Source of the DNA: Pseudoalteromonas sp. NBT06-2
GTDB lineage: Bacteria > Pseudomonadota > Gammaproteobacteria > Enterobacterales > Alteromonadaceae
Length of the DNA stretch: 64,000 nt
Direction: 5' to 3'
NCBI RefSeq assembly: GCF_002276045.1
Contig: NZ_NQMR01000014.1
Location: forward strand, 38,327-102,326
Part shown: positions 29,088 to 38,406 of the stretch, piece after piece
Layout of the letters: each line of letters begins with the position of its first letter
Position numbering within the stretch: position 1 is the stretch's first letter
Notes under the pieces: model-generated
What the model saw: the letters and a program-made list of their open reading frames with translations, nothing else
What the model was told of the DNA's origin: nothing
The model's database searches: none
Made by a program: the position numbers and the translations under genes

Positions 29088-29995
29088 ATGGAACCAAACT
29101 CTACACGCCTCATTAGTATAATATTACGAGTGAGTCTTAACTTTTTATCTGGTTATAAATCAACTGAAACAATCGAAGTTAAAAATGGTTTTATCAGTAA
29201 TTACAAACAAATGGAAAATATAGACAATAAAGATGGCACTATTCGACGGTCTTGGTTTCTAGAAAGTTAACACAAAAAATAAAAACACTACAACCACAAT
29301 TTTTTTATTAAACCTGTCATCTATGACCCTACTTTAACAACCACAGAACAGTTTCCCCTAAAATCAGCTGATATTTTTAGAACATATTTCGATTCTCAAT
29401 TAAAAATGGTTGTAGCTAAACCCATTTCCAATACTATACCCGTGCTACATGGCAATGCGCGATTTCAACAAGTCGATAAACGTGTCAAATGCGAGGCATA
29501 AGATGTGTCGTTAAGTCATTCTCAACACATATATTATAACAACGCAGTTGGCCGCTTATCGTCTTGCCTTACAGGAGTGTGGGTAGAAAACAATTACGGC
29601 GTTATAATTCATCATCAGGGAATAACCATGAATTCAAATCATGCCTTGTACTCGTATCCTAGCCAAGCTCTGAAACCTGCATTTCCAAGTGACATGGGTA
29701 TAGAGCCAGCTATCACCAATATGCCTATTTCACTGGAAAATTTATCCCTTTTTGAAGTATTACCATTTTAAGTTGTCATTTCAGGTATTAATTACGCCAT
29801 CGGTGATAGAGATCGGGGTGTTGAAGTTCATTTAAAAAGTTAAATTAAAAATGCGACCAATGGAGAGCTCCTACTTATCTCAATCTTTCGCGCTGATGCA
29901 TCACAGTTAGAAAATGATACTGAGAAGTTAAGTAGAGGCCATGTTAAAGAGTTAGATTCTTGGGTAAAGCAATGGGATCAAGAGTTAGCGGTATT
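29088..29995 (+). pseudogene. Broken DUF3313-like gene interrupted by a miniature element
   Basis: Frame fragments on the plus strand read KPVIYDPTLTTTEQFPLK (about 29310-29365) and, beyond the element at 29435-29702, SLFEVLPF-stop-VVISGINYAIGDRDRGVEV and then LDSWVKQWDQELAVF. The order EVLP, G-x-N-x-A-x-G-D-R-D-R, and a closing D-x-W segment matches DUF3313 lipoproteins. Several in-frame stops and the inserted element show it is dead. The N-terminal part near 29088 (MEPNSTRLISIILRV) is not clearly the same gene. Confidence 0.5.
29435..29702. mobile_element. TATACCC miniature element, copy A (268 bp)
   Basis: Ends TATACCCGTG... and ...CATGGGTATA are inverted repeats. The right portion carries GGGAATAACCATG, TCAAATCATGCCTTG and CTGAAACCTGCAT in the same order as the right part of the copy at 45055-45367. 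No transposase. It sits within the broken DUF3313-like gene. The short frame inside it is not a gene. Confidence 0.7.
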
Positions 29996-30012
29996 TAAAG
30001 CTAATATAGATA

Positions 30013-30278
30013 TATACCCATGACACCTCAAAATGCACGATTTCAGCGAGAATTAAACAGAATTTAGATAAGGCATTAATTGAAGATAGGTTATTCCCTT
30101 ATCAAAATTAATAACGCAGCATAAACCCTGTTTAAACTCGCCGAGACGAAGCTTCTGAGTAAACCCACTTCATCGTTGCGTTAGTTTGAAAGGTAGCTTA
30201 CATTCCTGCATCAACACGCCTTGAATTCGGCTCGCTAAGATAGCTTTGAAACATGCATTTTAAAGTAACATGGGTATA
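30013..30278. mobile_element. TATACCC miniature element, copy B (266 bp)
   Basis: Ends TATACCCATG... and ...CATGGGTATA. In reverse complement it carries TTTATGCTGCGTTATTAATT, AAGGGAATAACC, TTCAATTAATGCCTT and CTGAAATCGTGCAT, lining up with copies C and D. It directly follows the DUF3313 relic, whose final codons may lie at its edge. Confidence 0.7.
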
Positions 30279-30404
30279 AAGTAACAACATCAATAAAATT
30301 CATGCATGTTTTACTTATAAAATGAGTAAAACATGTGCTTCCTCATATAAATAAGCTCTTAAATTCGTTACAATTAAATCAAACTCCTTTTTTACTTTAA
30401 GTCT

Positions 30405-31976
30405 ATGGAAATCATTTTTTTCGCAACCGCATTTATTTGTGGCTTCATCATATTACAAGTGAGACTCCCCCCATTAATTGGCTTTTTAGCTGCTGGATTT
30501 ATACTTAATTTCGCAGGTTTTGAAAGTACTGAATTACTTTCTAAAATTGCATCTATAGGAATCACTCTATTACTTTTTAGCATTGGCTTAAAACTGAGAG
30601 TTAAAAATTTAACACAATTGCAAGTATGGGCTCCCGCAAGCATACATATCATTCTCAGCTGTGCATTATTTTCTGGCTTCATACTATTAATGAGCTATTT
30701 GGGTCTTTCATTATTTAGTCAATTAACAATGGAGTCCTCATTATTACTGGGTTTTGCCTTTAGTTTTTCAAGTACCGTATTTGCGGTTAAGGTGTTAGAG
30801 CAAAGAGGGGAGATGGGCAGTTTACATGGTAAAATTTCTATTGGTATTTTAGTTATGCAAGATATCTTTGCGGTTATATTTTTAGCCATAAGTACTGGTA
30901 AGGTACCAAATATGTGGGCATTAGCACTACTTGCTATTTTACCTTTAATTCGTCCAATGCTTTTTTGGGTTTTAAACCATTCTAAACATGGTGAAATATT
31001 ACCTTTATTTGGTTTTTTCTTTGCTTTAGTCGCTGGTTACCATGCTTTTGAATTTGCGGGTTTAAAAGGGGACTTAGGTGCATTAATTATAGGTATGTTG
31101 TTTGCATCTCATAAAAAAGCAGGAGAATTAGCAAAGTCACTATTAACCTTTAAAGATTTATTGTTAGTTGGTTTTTTTCTAACGATCGGTCTAAATGCGG
31201 ACATAACACTTGAAACATTATTTGTTGCTTTAATGTTTGTATTAATTTTACCTTTTAAAACCATTTTATATTATATCTTAACTAATATATTTCATCTACG
31301 TGCTCGCACATCATTATTAAGTAGTTTTACTTTAAGTAATTACAGTGAGTTTGGTTTAATCGTCTGCGCTATGGCTGCTAGCAGCCAAATAATATCAGCA
31401 CAATGGTTAGCTGTTGTCGCTATTGCTGTTTCAATCACTTTTATAATTGCGTCACCTTTAAATAATCACGCTAATGAAATTTATGTAAAGTTTGAGAATT
31501 GGCTAACAAAATTTGAATCTAACAAACGCTTAAAAGATGAAATTCCTGTCAATTTAAACCAGGCAAAAGTACTTATTTTTGGTATGGGTAGAATCGGTAC
31601 TGGTGCATATGAAACGATATACCATAGCTTTCCAGATTCTGTTGCAGGTGTTGATATTAAACCTGAATGTGTTGAGAAACATGTTAAAAGAAATCGATTT
31701 GTAATTTTAGCTGATGCTACCGATCCTGATTTTTGGCAAAGAGTTAATCACTCTCATGTTGAAATGATAATGCTTGCTATGCCTAAGCATATGCAAAATA
31801 TTTTTGCCCTCGAACAACTTAAAGCTTCAGGTTTTACTGGACAAGTTACAGCAATTGCTAATTACCCAGATCAGCAAAAAGAACTAGAAAGTTTAGGTGT
31901 CGATTCTACCTATAACTTCTACTTAGAAGCGGGTAGTGGTTTTGCTGAACATGTGAAATCAAAAGTATTTAACTAG
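30405..31976 (+). CDS. CPA2 cation/proton antiporter with TrkA-N domain
   Basis: 523 residues: about 11-12 membrane segments (about 1-355) of a Na+/H+ exchanger-like domain, beginning with LPPLIGFLAAGFILN, with LLGFAFSFSSTVFAVKVLEQRG and a later GLKGDLGALIIGML. Then a cytoplasmic Rossmann TrkA-N domain (about 388-500) with ILIFGMGRIGTGAYE-type NAD-binding glycines (GMGRIG). It resembles KefB/KefC and YbaL but without an adjacent KefF/KefG subunit. Transport of K+ or Na+ against H+ is likely; the ion is unproven. A single gene. Confidence 0.92.
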   Translation: MEIIFFATAFICGFIILQVRLPPLIGFLAAGFILNFAGFESTELLSKIASIGITLLLFSIGLKLRVKNLTQLQVWAPASIHIILSCALFSGFILLMSYLGLSLFSQLTMESSLLLGFAFSFSSTVFAVKVLEQRGEMGSLHGKISIGILVMQDIFAVIFLAISTGKVPNMWALALLAILPLIRPMLFWVLNHSKHGEILPLFGFFFALVAGYHAFEFAGLKGDLGALIIGMLFASHKKAGELAKSLLTFKDLLLVGFFLTIGLNADITLETLFVALMFVLILPFKTILYYILTNIFHLRARTSLLSSFTLSNYSEFGLIVCAMAASSQIISAQWLAVVAIAVSITFIIASPLNNHANEIYVKFENWLTKFESNKRLKDEIPVNLNQAKVLIFGMGRIGTGAYETIYHSFPDSVAGVDIKPECVEKHVKRNRFVILADATDPDFWQRVNHSHVEMIMLAMPKHMQNIFALEQLKASGFTGQVTAIANYPDQQKELESLGVDSTYNFYLEAGSGFAEHVKSKVFN

Positions 31977-32306
31977 GTTTAAAATAAGTAAAGTCATTAA
32001 ATTATGGGGACCATCCAAATTATAGCAAAGCGTAATCAAAAAAATCAAACGTCCCGATATTAAAAACGATAATTATTTTCATTTATATATCAATACTTTA
32101 AAAAATATTAATATATACAATTTCACCTCTTTATTTTTGAGATTCAAAGCTATTTACAAAACTTTACATCTAGAATAGTAATTTATCTGTTAAAGATCGT
32201 ACACTTAGCTTTCGAGATAAAACTTTAGTTTCGATTTAATTAATACAAAGAAGTTATTCATAATTTGAAATACTTATTAATAAGAATACCTGTGGGAGCT
32301 TAAATA
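31977..32306. other. Intergenic, AT-rich, nothing recognised
   Basis: 330 bases of AT-rich DNA between the antiporter and the next small gene. I find no hairpin with a T-run, no RNA gene and no repeat. The promoter of the small gene at 32307 is presumably here. Confidence 0.5.
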
Positions 32307-32591
32307 ATGTCTAAAGGAATAATCAAACAACAATTTAAACCCGTCGCTGCGGATCGCAAAAGTGAAGACCTTATAACACTGCAAGAAGAGTTAGATCAAA
32401 TTCAAAACTCAGGTATCAGTCCTTCTCAACTCAGAGAGTTACTTTTTCAAAAAATGTTGGATATGTACCATGTGCCTCAAAGTCATGAGCTCAGAGCACA
32501 AAAAGTACCAAGCCGCTTGGATGATCCAAAAATAAAACAAACACTGAATTCACATGGCTTCTTTCGTAAATCATCAAGCGTAATTCACTAA
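32307..32591 (+). CDS. Small conserved-looking protein, function unknown
   Basis: 94 residues, soluble, charged, no signal peptide or membrane segment. GGGAGC lies 8 bases before ATG 32307. Predicted largely helical from residues 20 to 65 (EDLITLQEELDQIQNSGISP...LRELLFQKMLDMYHVP). I do not recognise a family. Good ribosome site and codon use like the neighbours support a real gene. Confidence 0.65.
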   Translation: MSKGIIKQQFKPVAADRKSEDLITLQEELDQIQNSGISPSQLRELLFQKMLDMYHVPQSHELRAQKVPSRLDDPKIKQTLNSHGFFRKSSSVIH

Positions 32592-32777
32592 TTTAAAAAG
32601 AAGCCTACATCTCCTTTTAAATAGACCGATACTACACTGTCACTGTCCACTGTCGGTCTAACCTTTCCAAACACAATCAATTCATCTTTAATTTTAAATA
32701 TTTAACCATTCAAACTATATTTTCAAATGATTTAGGTATAATTATTACCTCTCCCTAGCTACAGGTAATAAACATTA

Positions 32778-32996
32778 ATGGATAATAAAGCACTTATAGA
32801 AGCGATAAATGTGATTATGCCATTTGGCAAGTATGCCGGACGTCCTCTACTAAACCTACCAGAGCCTTATTTAGTATGGTTTAAACAACAAGGTTTCCCC
32901 CAAGGAAAGTTAGGGGAACAATTAGCACTTATGTACGAAGTTAAATTAAATGGTTTAGAAGGTATGTTAAAGCCTTTACTACAAAAACCGTCTTAG
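32778..32996 (+). CDS. DUF3820 family protein
   Basis: 72 residues beginning MDNKALIEAINVIMPFGKYAG, then RPLLNLPEPYLVWFKQQGFP and GKLGEQLALMYEVKLNGLE, the hallmarks of DUF3820 (also called putative quorum-sensing-regulated virulence factor). Role unknown; the FGKYAG/P-x-x-Y-L-x-W pattern recalls exonuclease-associated small domains. It stands alone before the pepD relic. Confidence 0.88.
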   Translation: MDNKALIEAINVIMPFGKYAGRPLLNLPEPYLVWFKQQGFPQGKLGEQLALMYEVKLNGLEGMLKPLLQKPS

Positions 32997-33063
32997 CTAA
33001 TTCTGATATTTATTAATTTATTTTTTGTCTCGGCAAAAGCCTCACCTATTATAGGAACTCACT

Positions 33064-33819
33064 GTGAATTTATTAAGTCAGTTATCAACAAAGGCACTTT
33101 GGTCTATTTTCGAAAAAATTAGCTCAATCCCTCGCCCAAGTATACATGAACAAAAAATATCAGCGTGGATCCAGCAATGGGCCGCAGGTTTAATACTTGA
33201 TATTAAAGAAAATAAAGCTAGTAATTAAATCATAAAAAAACGCGACACCTGTTATGGAAAATACAAAAGGCATTATTTTACAATCTCATATGGATATGGT
33301 GCCGCAAAAAAACGCTGATAAAAAAACATAACTTTGTCACAAACCCGATTGAAGTTTATATTGACGGTGACTGGATCACAGCAAACGGCACGACTTTAGG
33401 TGCTGATAATGGTATTAGCCTTTTAGCTAGTTTAGCTGTTCTAGCTAGTGCCTGAACGAAAAATAGTGCACGTTTAAATACGCAAAATATGATTAGCCTC
33501 TACTTTTGAACTTGTTGGTGCTTCAATCGAGTGTACAGGCGCTTATCCTGGCTGGAAACCTAAAACAGACTCACCAATTAAAGGTATTCTACGTGAAACT
33601 TATCAAACAATGTTTGGTACTTTACAAAATATAGTGGTGATCCATGCAGGTTTAGAATGTGGTTTATTTAAAGATGCATATCCACATTGGGATATGGTAC
33701 CTTTTGGTCCTACTATTTGCTTCCCTCACTCTCCTGACGAAAAAGTAAAAATTAATACAGTAGAACCTTTTTATCAACTTTTACTTCGAGTATTAGAAAA
33801 CATTCCAAATAAAGATTGA
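33064..33819 (+). pseudogene. pepD: Aminoacyl-histidine dipeptidase relic
   Basis: From GTG 33064 (AGGAAC upstream) frames in pieces read [55 protein letters not shown] (metal-site His/Asp), and [20 protein letters not shown] (second metal-site region). The whole middle is missing. The end, GASIECTGAYPGWKPKTDSP through HAGLECGLF, ICFPHSPDEKVKI and LLLRVLENIP, stops at 33819. Stops and frameshifts at about 33225, 33325 and 33455 break it. About 250 of some 485 codons remain, so it is a dead gene with a large internal deletion. Confidence 0.88.
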
Positions 33820-33922
33820 TTATTATAAAGGACACATAAAAATAAACTTAAATAATTTTGAACCTTTATTAAAAGTAACACTCTGAGTTAGTGCTACTTG
33901 TTGAAATTCAGTTATCCCGAAT

Positions 33923-33953
33923 AAAAAAAGCGCTCCTATAGGGCGCTTTTTCT
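33923..33953. terminator. Terminator downstream of the module 2 kinase
   Basis: AAAAAAAGCGCTC, loop, GGGCGCTTTTTC, with T-runs on both strands. It serves the kinase gene on the minus strand and the pepD relic on the plus strand. Confidence 0.85.
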
Positions 33954-33992
33954 TTTTCAATCATTGACTACCCCAAATAAAATCAAGTTTAA

Positions 33993-35237
33993 TCAATTAC
34001 TTATATTTGGCAGCTCAATAACAAAGCAAGCACCTCCCAATGGCGCTGTTTCTAAATAACACTTTCCTTTATGCCATTGAATTATTTTACTTACAATCGC
34101 CAATCCTAAGCCAAAACTGCCAGTCTTTTTATCTCGACTTTTATCTAAACGAGTGAAAGGCTTAAATACATTTTCCCATTCACTTTCTTCTATACCAGGG
34201 CCATCATCTTCTATTTTAATCAATACTTTGCCTTGTGCACTGACTAAAGTTACTTGAACTAGTTTATCGGCATATTTAACCGCATTACCTATTAAGTTTT
34301 GAATAGATCGCGTTAAGAAATGGCTATCACAATCATATAAAAGTTCATCATCAGAGATTAAACGAATCGCGCAATGTGCGTTAAAGCTTAATTTTTCTAT
34401 TAAGTTGTCAGCCAGTTCAGCTAAATCAACTGATTCAATATTAAGTACAGGCGTTTCTCTATCCATTTTTGCAAAATTAAGCATTTCAGTGACTAATGAC
34501 TCTAATTCTACAATATCGTAATTCATGCCATTTATGTACTTTTGGCTTCGTTCATTTAGACCTTTATAATCCATCATAGCAATGGCGAACTTAAGCCTTG
34601 CTAAAGGTGTTCTAAACTCATGAGAAACTGAAGATGTTAATTCTTTTTGTGAATTCAATAAACGCTTAATACGTTCTTGCATTGCCGCTAGCGTATCTGT
34701 GATTGGCAATAAAATCGAATGTATTCCGGGTCCTAAATTCATATCTTCAGGCACATTCATATTTTCACACATACTTCGTAACCGTTCAAAATCACGCCAA
34801 ACAAAATAGCTCCATAAGCCAATAGGTAAGCCTATAAATACTAAAATAATTAAGTACGGCCAGCTTGAATCATAAACAGGCGCTACAACAGATATCGGCC
34901 CTATTTTTAGCAGTTTATTTTCTTGAAGCTTTATATACCAAACAGCGCGATCTTTAGTATCAAATAATAAAATAGGTAAGTCGTTATTTAGTTTCGTTTC
35001 TTGGTGAGGTAAAAATGCGATATCAGATAACGCAATTTCTTGTGCTGAAAAATGATTTTTTAGCTGTAGAATTCCGTTATCTGATTTTGATAAAAGCAGT
35101 AAACTTTGACTAAATTCAGCGCCTAACATTAGTGCATCAGCACCTTCTTTGTGTGGCCATAGCTTTTCCATTGTGCCACTAAGAAGAAATAGTGAAATAA
35201 TAATGTAGAGATATAAGCTGACAAAAAGCTTTCTCAT
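33993..35237 (-). CDS. Sensor histidine kinase, RstB-like (module 2)
   Basis: 414 residues. TM1 at about 5-21, a periplasmic loop of about 100 residues (contains EGADALMLGAEFSQSLLLL), TM2 at about 125-145, HisKA with H206 in SSVSHEFRTPLA, and HATPase_c with N-box NLIGNAVKYAD, G1 DDGPGIEE and G2 FGLGLAIV. It follows the regulator gene with a 70-base gap, unlike the abutting arrangement in module 1. Its sensor loop is dissimilar from that of module 1. Confidence 0.95.
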   Translation of the reverse strand: MRKLFVSLYLYIIISLFLLSGTMEKLWPHKEGADALMLGAEFSQSLLLLSKSDNGILQLKNHFSAQEIALSDIAFLPHQETKLNNDLPILLFDTKDRAVWYIKLQENKLLKIGPISVVAPVYDSSWPYLIILVFIGLPIGLWSYFVWRDFERLRSMCENMNVPEDMNLGPGIHSILLPITDTLAAMQERIKRLLNSQKELTSSVSHEFRTPLARLKFAIAMMDYKGLNERSQKYINGMNYDIVELESLVTEMLNFAKMDRETPVLNIESVDLAELADNLIEKLSFNAHCAIRLISDDELLYDCDSHFLTRSIQNLIGNAVKYADKLVQVTLVSAQGKVLIKIEDDGPGIEESEWENVFKPFTRLDKSRDKKTGSFGLGLAIVSKIIQWHKGKCYLETAPLGGACFVIELPNISN

Positions 35238-35307
35238 TTAACTGCTAATCCTTATTTGTTAGCAATCGTAAATCCACTATGTAAATTGTTGTTAATACGA
35301 TTGGCTA

Positions 35308-35997
35308 TTATATATTCCAAGCGTCAGAAACAAATAAATACCCTTGTCCCCAAACAGTTTTAATTCTATAAGGTTTATCGCTATTATCACCTAGTTTTTT
35401 ACGTAATCGAGAAATACGTACATCGACTGTTCTATCTAAACCATCATATTGACGACCTATCATTTTTTCATGAACATGATCTCGATTCAAAACTTCACCG
35501 GCGCTATTAGCTAATAACCATAACAGCTCAAATTCATGAGACGTAAGAAATATTTCTTTATTACTTAACTTTACAATTCGACTCGTTTTATCAATATTTA
35601 AATTGCCAAAGTTTAATTCTTCAATCGATTTTTGAGGTTGATGACGACGTAATAACGCATTTACTCGCGCAAGTAAAACACGCGGTTCAGCTGGTTTTAT
35701 AACATAATCATCCGCACCAAGCTCTAAACCAATTACCTGATCAAAATCTTCACCTTTTGCTGTTAGCATTAGTATTGGTAAAGAATATTTATCACGTACT
35801 TCTCTACATACACTAAAGCCATCTTTACCAGGTAGCATGACATCTAAGATCATAATATCTGGCATATCAGATTCAATATGGGCCATAACTAGAGCACCAT
35901 TATCAAGCTCCTCTACTTTTAAACCATTATGCTCTAGGTATTCACGAGTTAATTTTTGTAAGCCTAAATCATCTTCTACCAATAATACTTTAGCCAT
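35308..35997 (-). CDS. OmpR/PhoB-family response regulator (module 2)
   Basis: 229 residues from ATG 35997, chosen for AAAGGAGAGAG directly upstream; an ATG at 36024 would lie in the preceding gene. Receiver: ED9-D10, phosphoacceptor Asp52 in IMILDVMLPGKDG, LMLTAKG, YVIKPAEP. Winged helix to the end with TVDVRISRLRKKLG and KTVWGQGYLF. It is highly similar to the module 1 regulator in layout, including DGLDR-(S/T)-VDV. It begins 11 bases after the DUF3019 stop. Confidence 0.95.
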   Translation of the reverse strand: MAKVLLVEDDLGLQKLTREYLEHNGLKVEELDNGALVMAHIESDMPDIMILDVMLPGKDGFSVCREVRDKYSLPILMLTAKGEDFDQVIGLELGADDYVIKPAEPRVLLARVNALLRRHQPQKSIEELNFGNLNIDKTSRIVKLSNKEIFLTSHEFELLWLLANSAGEVLNRDHVHEKMIGRQYDGLDRTVDVRISRLRKKLGDNSDKPYRIKTVWGQGYLFVSDAWNI

Positions 35998-36008
35998 ATC
36001 TCTCTCCT

Positions 36009-36407
36009 TTAAAAGAAACTCCAAGGGGAACGTAAACGACGACGTTGAGTTTTTAAATGTGAACTCTGAACTTCGACCTTCGTTTGAGCCAGTTTATTAC
36101 CCGTTTTTGGATTTACAAGAGAGTATAAAGTCTCAACCTGAACGTAAGCTTTATAAGATAGCTTAGCTTGGCTTGTTTTTTGCCAGCATTGCACTTGTTT
36201 GTCATTTTCTAACAAACAAATATCCTGCTGTTGGGTTAATTTCCATTCAAAGTTAAGAGTCAACTCACAAACTTGCTTTTCTTGACTGATCACACAGATT
36301 TTTGGCGATACGTTTAGCATTGAACTACTGTTTTTAGCAACAGCATCCTCTAGTGTTAACAAAAGTGAGAGCGAAAAAATAATGACAATACTTGTGTTTA
36401 ATTTCAT
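36009..36407 (-). CDS. DUF3019 secreted protein (module 2)
   Basis: 132 residues, the same length as its paralogue. Signal peptide about 1-24 (ends VAKN). Cysteines at KICVISQEKQVC, DICLLEN and VQCW repeat the module 1 spacing, followed by YSLVNPKTGNKLAQTKVEV and a basic aromatic tail TQRRRLRSPWSFF. It starts one base after the MipA stop and ends 11 bases before the regulator, so it is a tight operon. Function unknown. Confidence 0.86.
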   Translation of the reverse strand: MKLNTSIVIIFSLSLLLTLEDAVAKNSSSMLNVSPKICVISQEKQVCELTLNFEWKLTQQQDICLLENDKQVQCWQKTSQAKLSYKAYVQVETLYSLVNPKTGNKLAQTKVEVQSSHLKTQRRRLRSPWSFF

Positions 36408-36408
36408 A

Positions 36409-37251
36409 TTAAAAAATGTATTTTAAACCCATAAAAATATTAACAGCATAATCATATTTAAACAAAGGACTATTACTTGTATCTGAATAGTCATCATAAC
36501 TTAGTTTCAGTAACACGGCTTTATTTTGCGATAAAGGATAGGTTAATTGTAGATGAGCATAAGGTTGCCATACAGAATCTAACTTATATATAATACCTAC
36601 ATTATCTCTTTTACTCAGACCATAATAGTAATTATTGAGTTCAGCCGTTTTATGCCAAACCCCCACTATGGGTTGAACAATTAAATTACCAATATTAAAA
36701 CTGTGCGCAAATTCAACTCCTACACGCCAGCCATTGTGAATATTACTGATGTCGGTCAGTACATTTACTCTTGCGATAAAACGCTCATGAAAATACTGAT
36801 AATTAATGCCTGAATCTAATGCCCATTTTCGTTTGGCGATTTCATTATAATCAATGCTATTGGCTTCAGGATTTTCAATAACTGGTTTTGTTTTATTTGT
36901 AACAGAGTTTGTATTTTTAAGAAAAATATTTGAAGGGCTCCAAAAAACAAAAAATTTTTTCTCCGGATTGAATTCCGCAATTAGACTCACGACATGATTT
37001 TGTTGATCAAAAAAGGTATAACCAAGTTGTCCGTTATCAAAATAAAGGTGTTCATCATAATAGGCTATATCGGGTAACAGTAATAAAGGGAAGTCATCTC
37101 CTCCATGTAACGGGTTTTTAGCAATGCCTACGCCCACACCTAAGCCTAAATGCCATTGACCTAGCGCTACTTTTGAAGCTTCCATTTTCACTGTTTTAGC
37201 ACTTACTGCAAAGCTAAAACTACAAAGTAAAATCATTAAAATGTAACGCAT
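36409..37251 (-). CDS. MipA/OmpV-family outer-membrane protein (module 2)
   Basis: 280 residues from ATG 37251 (GGGGA upstream; signal peptide ending VSAK). The 37323 ATG would add a non-signal extension. Mature part: LGQWHLGLGVGVGIAKNPL, PDIAYYDEHLYFDNGQLGY, IHNGWRVG and LNNYYYGL, ending IFMGLKYIF with a terminal aromatic. These match the module 1 protein in place and spacing (W-x-x-GxGxG, HxGW, YYYG). It is first in the operon, reading away from ilvY. Confidence 0.86.
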   Translation of the reverse strand: MRYILMILLCSFSFAVSAKTVKMEASKVALGQWHLGLGVGVGIAKNPLHGGDDFPLLLLPDIAYYDEHLYFDNGQLGYTFFDQQNHVVSLIAEFNPEKKFFVFWSPSNIFLKNTNSVTNKTKPVIENPEANSIDYNEIAKRKWALDSGINYQYFHERFIARVNVLTDISNIHNGWRVGVEFAHSFNIGNLIVQPIVGVWHKTAELNNYYYGLSKRDNVGIIYKLDSVWQPYAHLQLTYPLSQNKAVLLKLSYDDYSDTSNSPLFKYDYAVNIFMGLKYIF

Positions 37252-37374
37252 TACAGTCCCCTTGTAATTTTTAAGTATGCATTTCAAACACATTTTACCA
37301 AGATATAACGTTGCAAACACCATATAATTACAATTGATAACAAAAAAAGCACCTTTGAGTGCAAAGCAAGCATT

Positions 37375-38271
37375 TTATGGGTTTTTTAAATTTTGAGAGA
37401 TTTGCCACATAGCTTGTATCAATGGGTTTTGTAAATTCTTTCGTTGAACACATAAACCAATTTCAAAATCTTTAGGATGATATGGGGCTTTCAGTACTTG
37501 AACTTTATTTTGTAATGGACTATTTTCTAAAACAATTTGAGGCACAAGTGCAATACCAAAACCTAAACTCACCATAGAAACAATTGCTTCATTACCTGCC
37601 ACTTGTGCATATACTTGCGGGTTAATATGATTCTTTTTCCACCAATGTTCTAACCTTTTTCGGTTTAAACCATGCTCAGGTACGATATAGAGTAAAGATT
37701 TCCATGGTATATTTTGACCAGCATCAAATATTTTTTTACTGATATCACATTGCACTTTGGGTGCTATAAATTGCAATGAGGACGAACCTGTAGTGCAAAA
37801 AGCCAAATTTGAAGGTAACTGATCTGGCTTTGCTGCTATCGCCATATCTTCAAGACCATCTAATATACGAGATATCGCAACCCCAGGGTCGCCAGTATTG
37901 AGCTTTATTTCTATTTTTTGATGATTTTGTCGAAAGGTTTCAAGTAAACGGTATAAAAAACTATAAGAAGCTGTAACCGAACAATACAAACTTAATTCAC
38001 CGGTTAGCTCTGTATGATTTTCATCTAAAGAAGATTTAAACCTGTGCCATTGCGCCAAACTCACATTAGCATACTCAATAAAATCTTTACCTTGCTTGGT
38101 CAAACTCACCGTACGGTTATCTCGATTAAATAACTCAACTCCAACCTCTTGCTCAAGTTGTTTAATATTACGGCTGAGTGTTGAAGCACTGATATGACTG
38201 CGCTCGCTTGCGCGTCCAAAATGTAAAGTTTCGGCTAATGCTAGAAATAGTTGTAGCGAACGATTATCCAT
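37375..38271 (-). CDS. ilvY: LysR-type activator of ilvC
   Basis: 298-residue LysR regulator. The helix-turn-helix lies at about 15-45 (FGRASERSHISASTLSRNIKQLE) and the effector domain at about 92-290. It is divergent from ilvC with 135 bases between, the E. coli ilvY-ilvC arrangement. IlvY senses acetolactate or acetohydroxybutyrate and activates ilvC (established in E. coli). ELTGELSLYCSVTASYSFLY after the HTH is typical of IlvY. Confidence 0.94.
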   Translation of the reverse strand: MDNRSLQLFLALAETLHFGRASERSHISASTLSRNIKQLEQEVGVELFNRDNRTVSLTKQGKDFIEYANVSLAQWHRFKSSLDENHTELTGELSLYCSVTASYSFLYRLLETFRQNHQKIEIKLNTGDPGVAISRILDGLEDMAIAAKPDQLPSNLAFCTTGSSSLQFIAPKVQCDISKKIFDAGQNIPWKSLLYIVPEHGLNRKRLEHWWKKNHINPQVYAQVAGNEAIVSMVSLGFGIALVPQIVLENSPLQNKVQVLKAPYHPKDFEIGLCVQRKNLQNPLIQAMWQISQNLKNP

Positions 38272-38298
38272 ATATCACTTTAAAATTAATGTTTCACA

Positions 38299-38337
38299 TT
38301 ATGCAATACTCTAATGCAAATATATCATTTTACGCAA
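38299..38337. promoter_or_regulatory. Probable IlvY operator region
   Basis: In the ilvY-ilvC spacer, ATGCAAT (38301), AATGCAAA (38313) and ACGCAA (38332) form repeated TGCAA half-sites, two of them about 12 bases apart as in LysR-type T-N11-A sites. The spacing and divergent genes support it as the IlvY site; no footprint exists. Confidence 0.45.
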
Positions 38338-38406
38338 GGGAATTAATTGTATAGATTGAACTTAAGGTTTAAAAAGACCAACTCATTTTTTTGTAGGAAG
38401 AATATT

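Noticed and set aside
29505..29771. Open frame across miniature element A
   Set aside because: Mostly element DNA; crosses its right terminus; no family resemblance.
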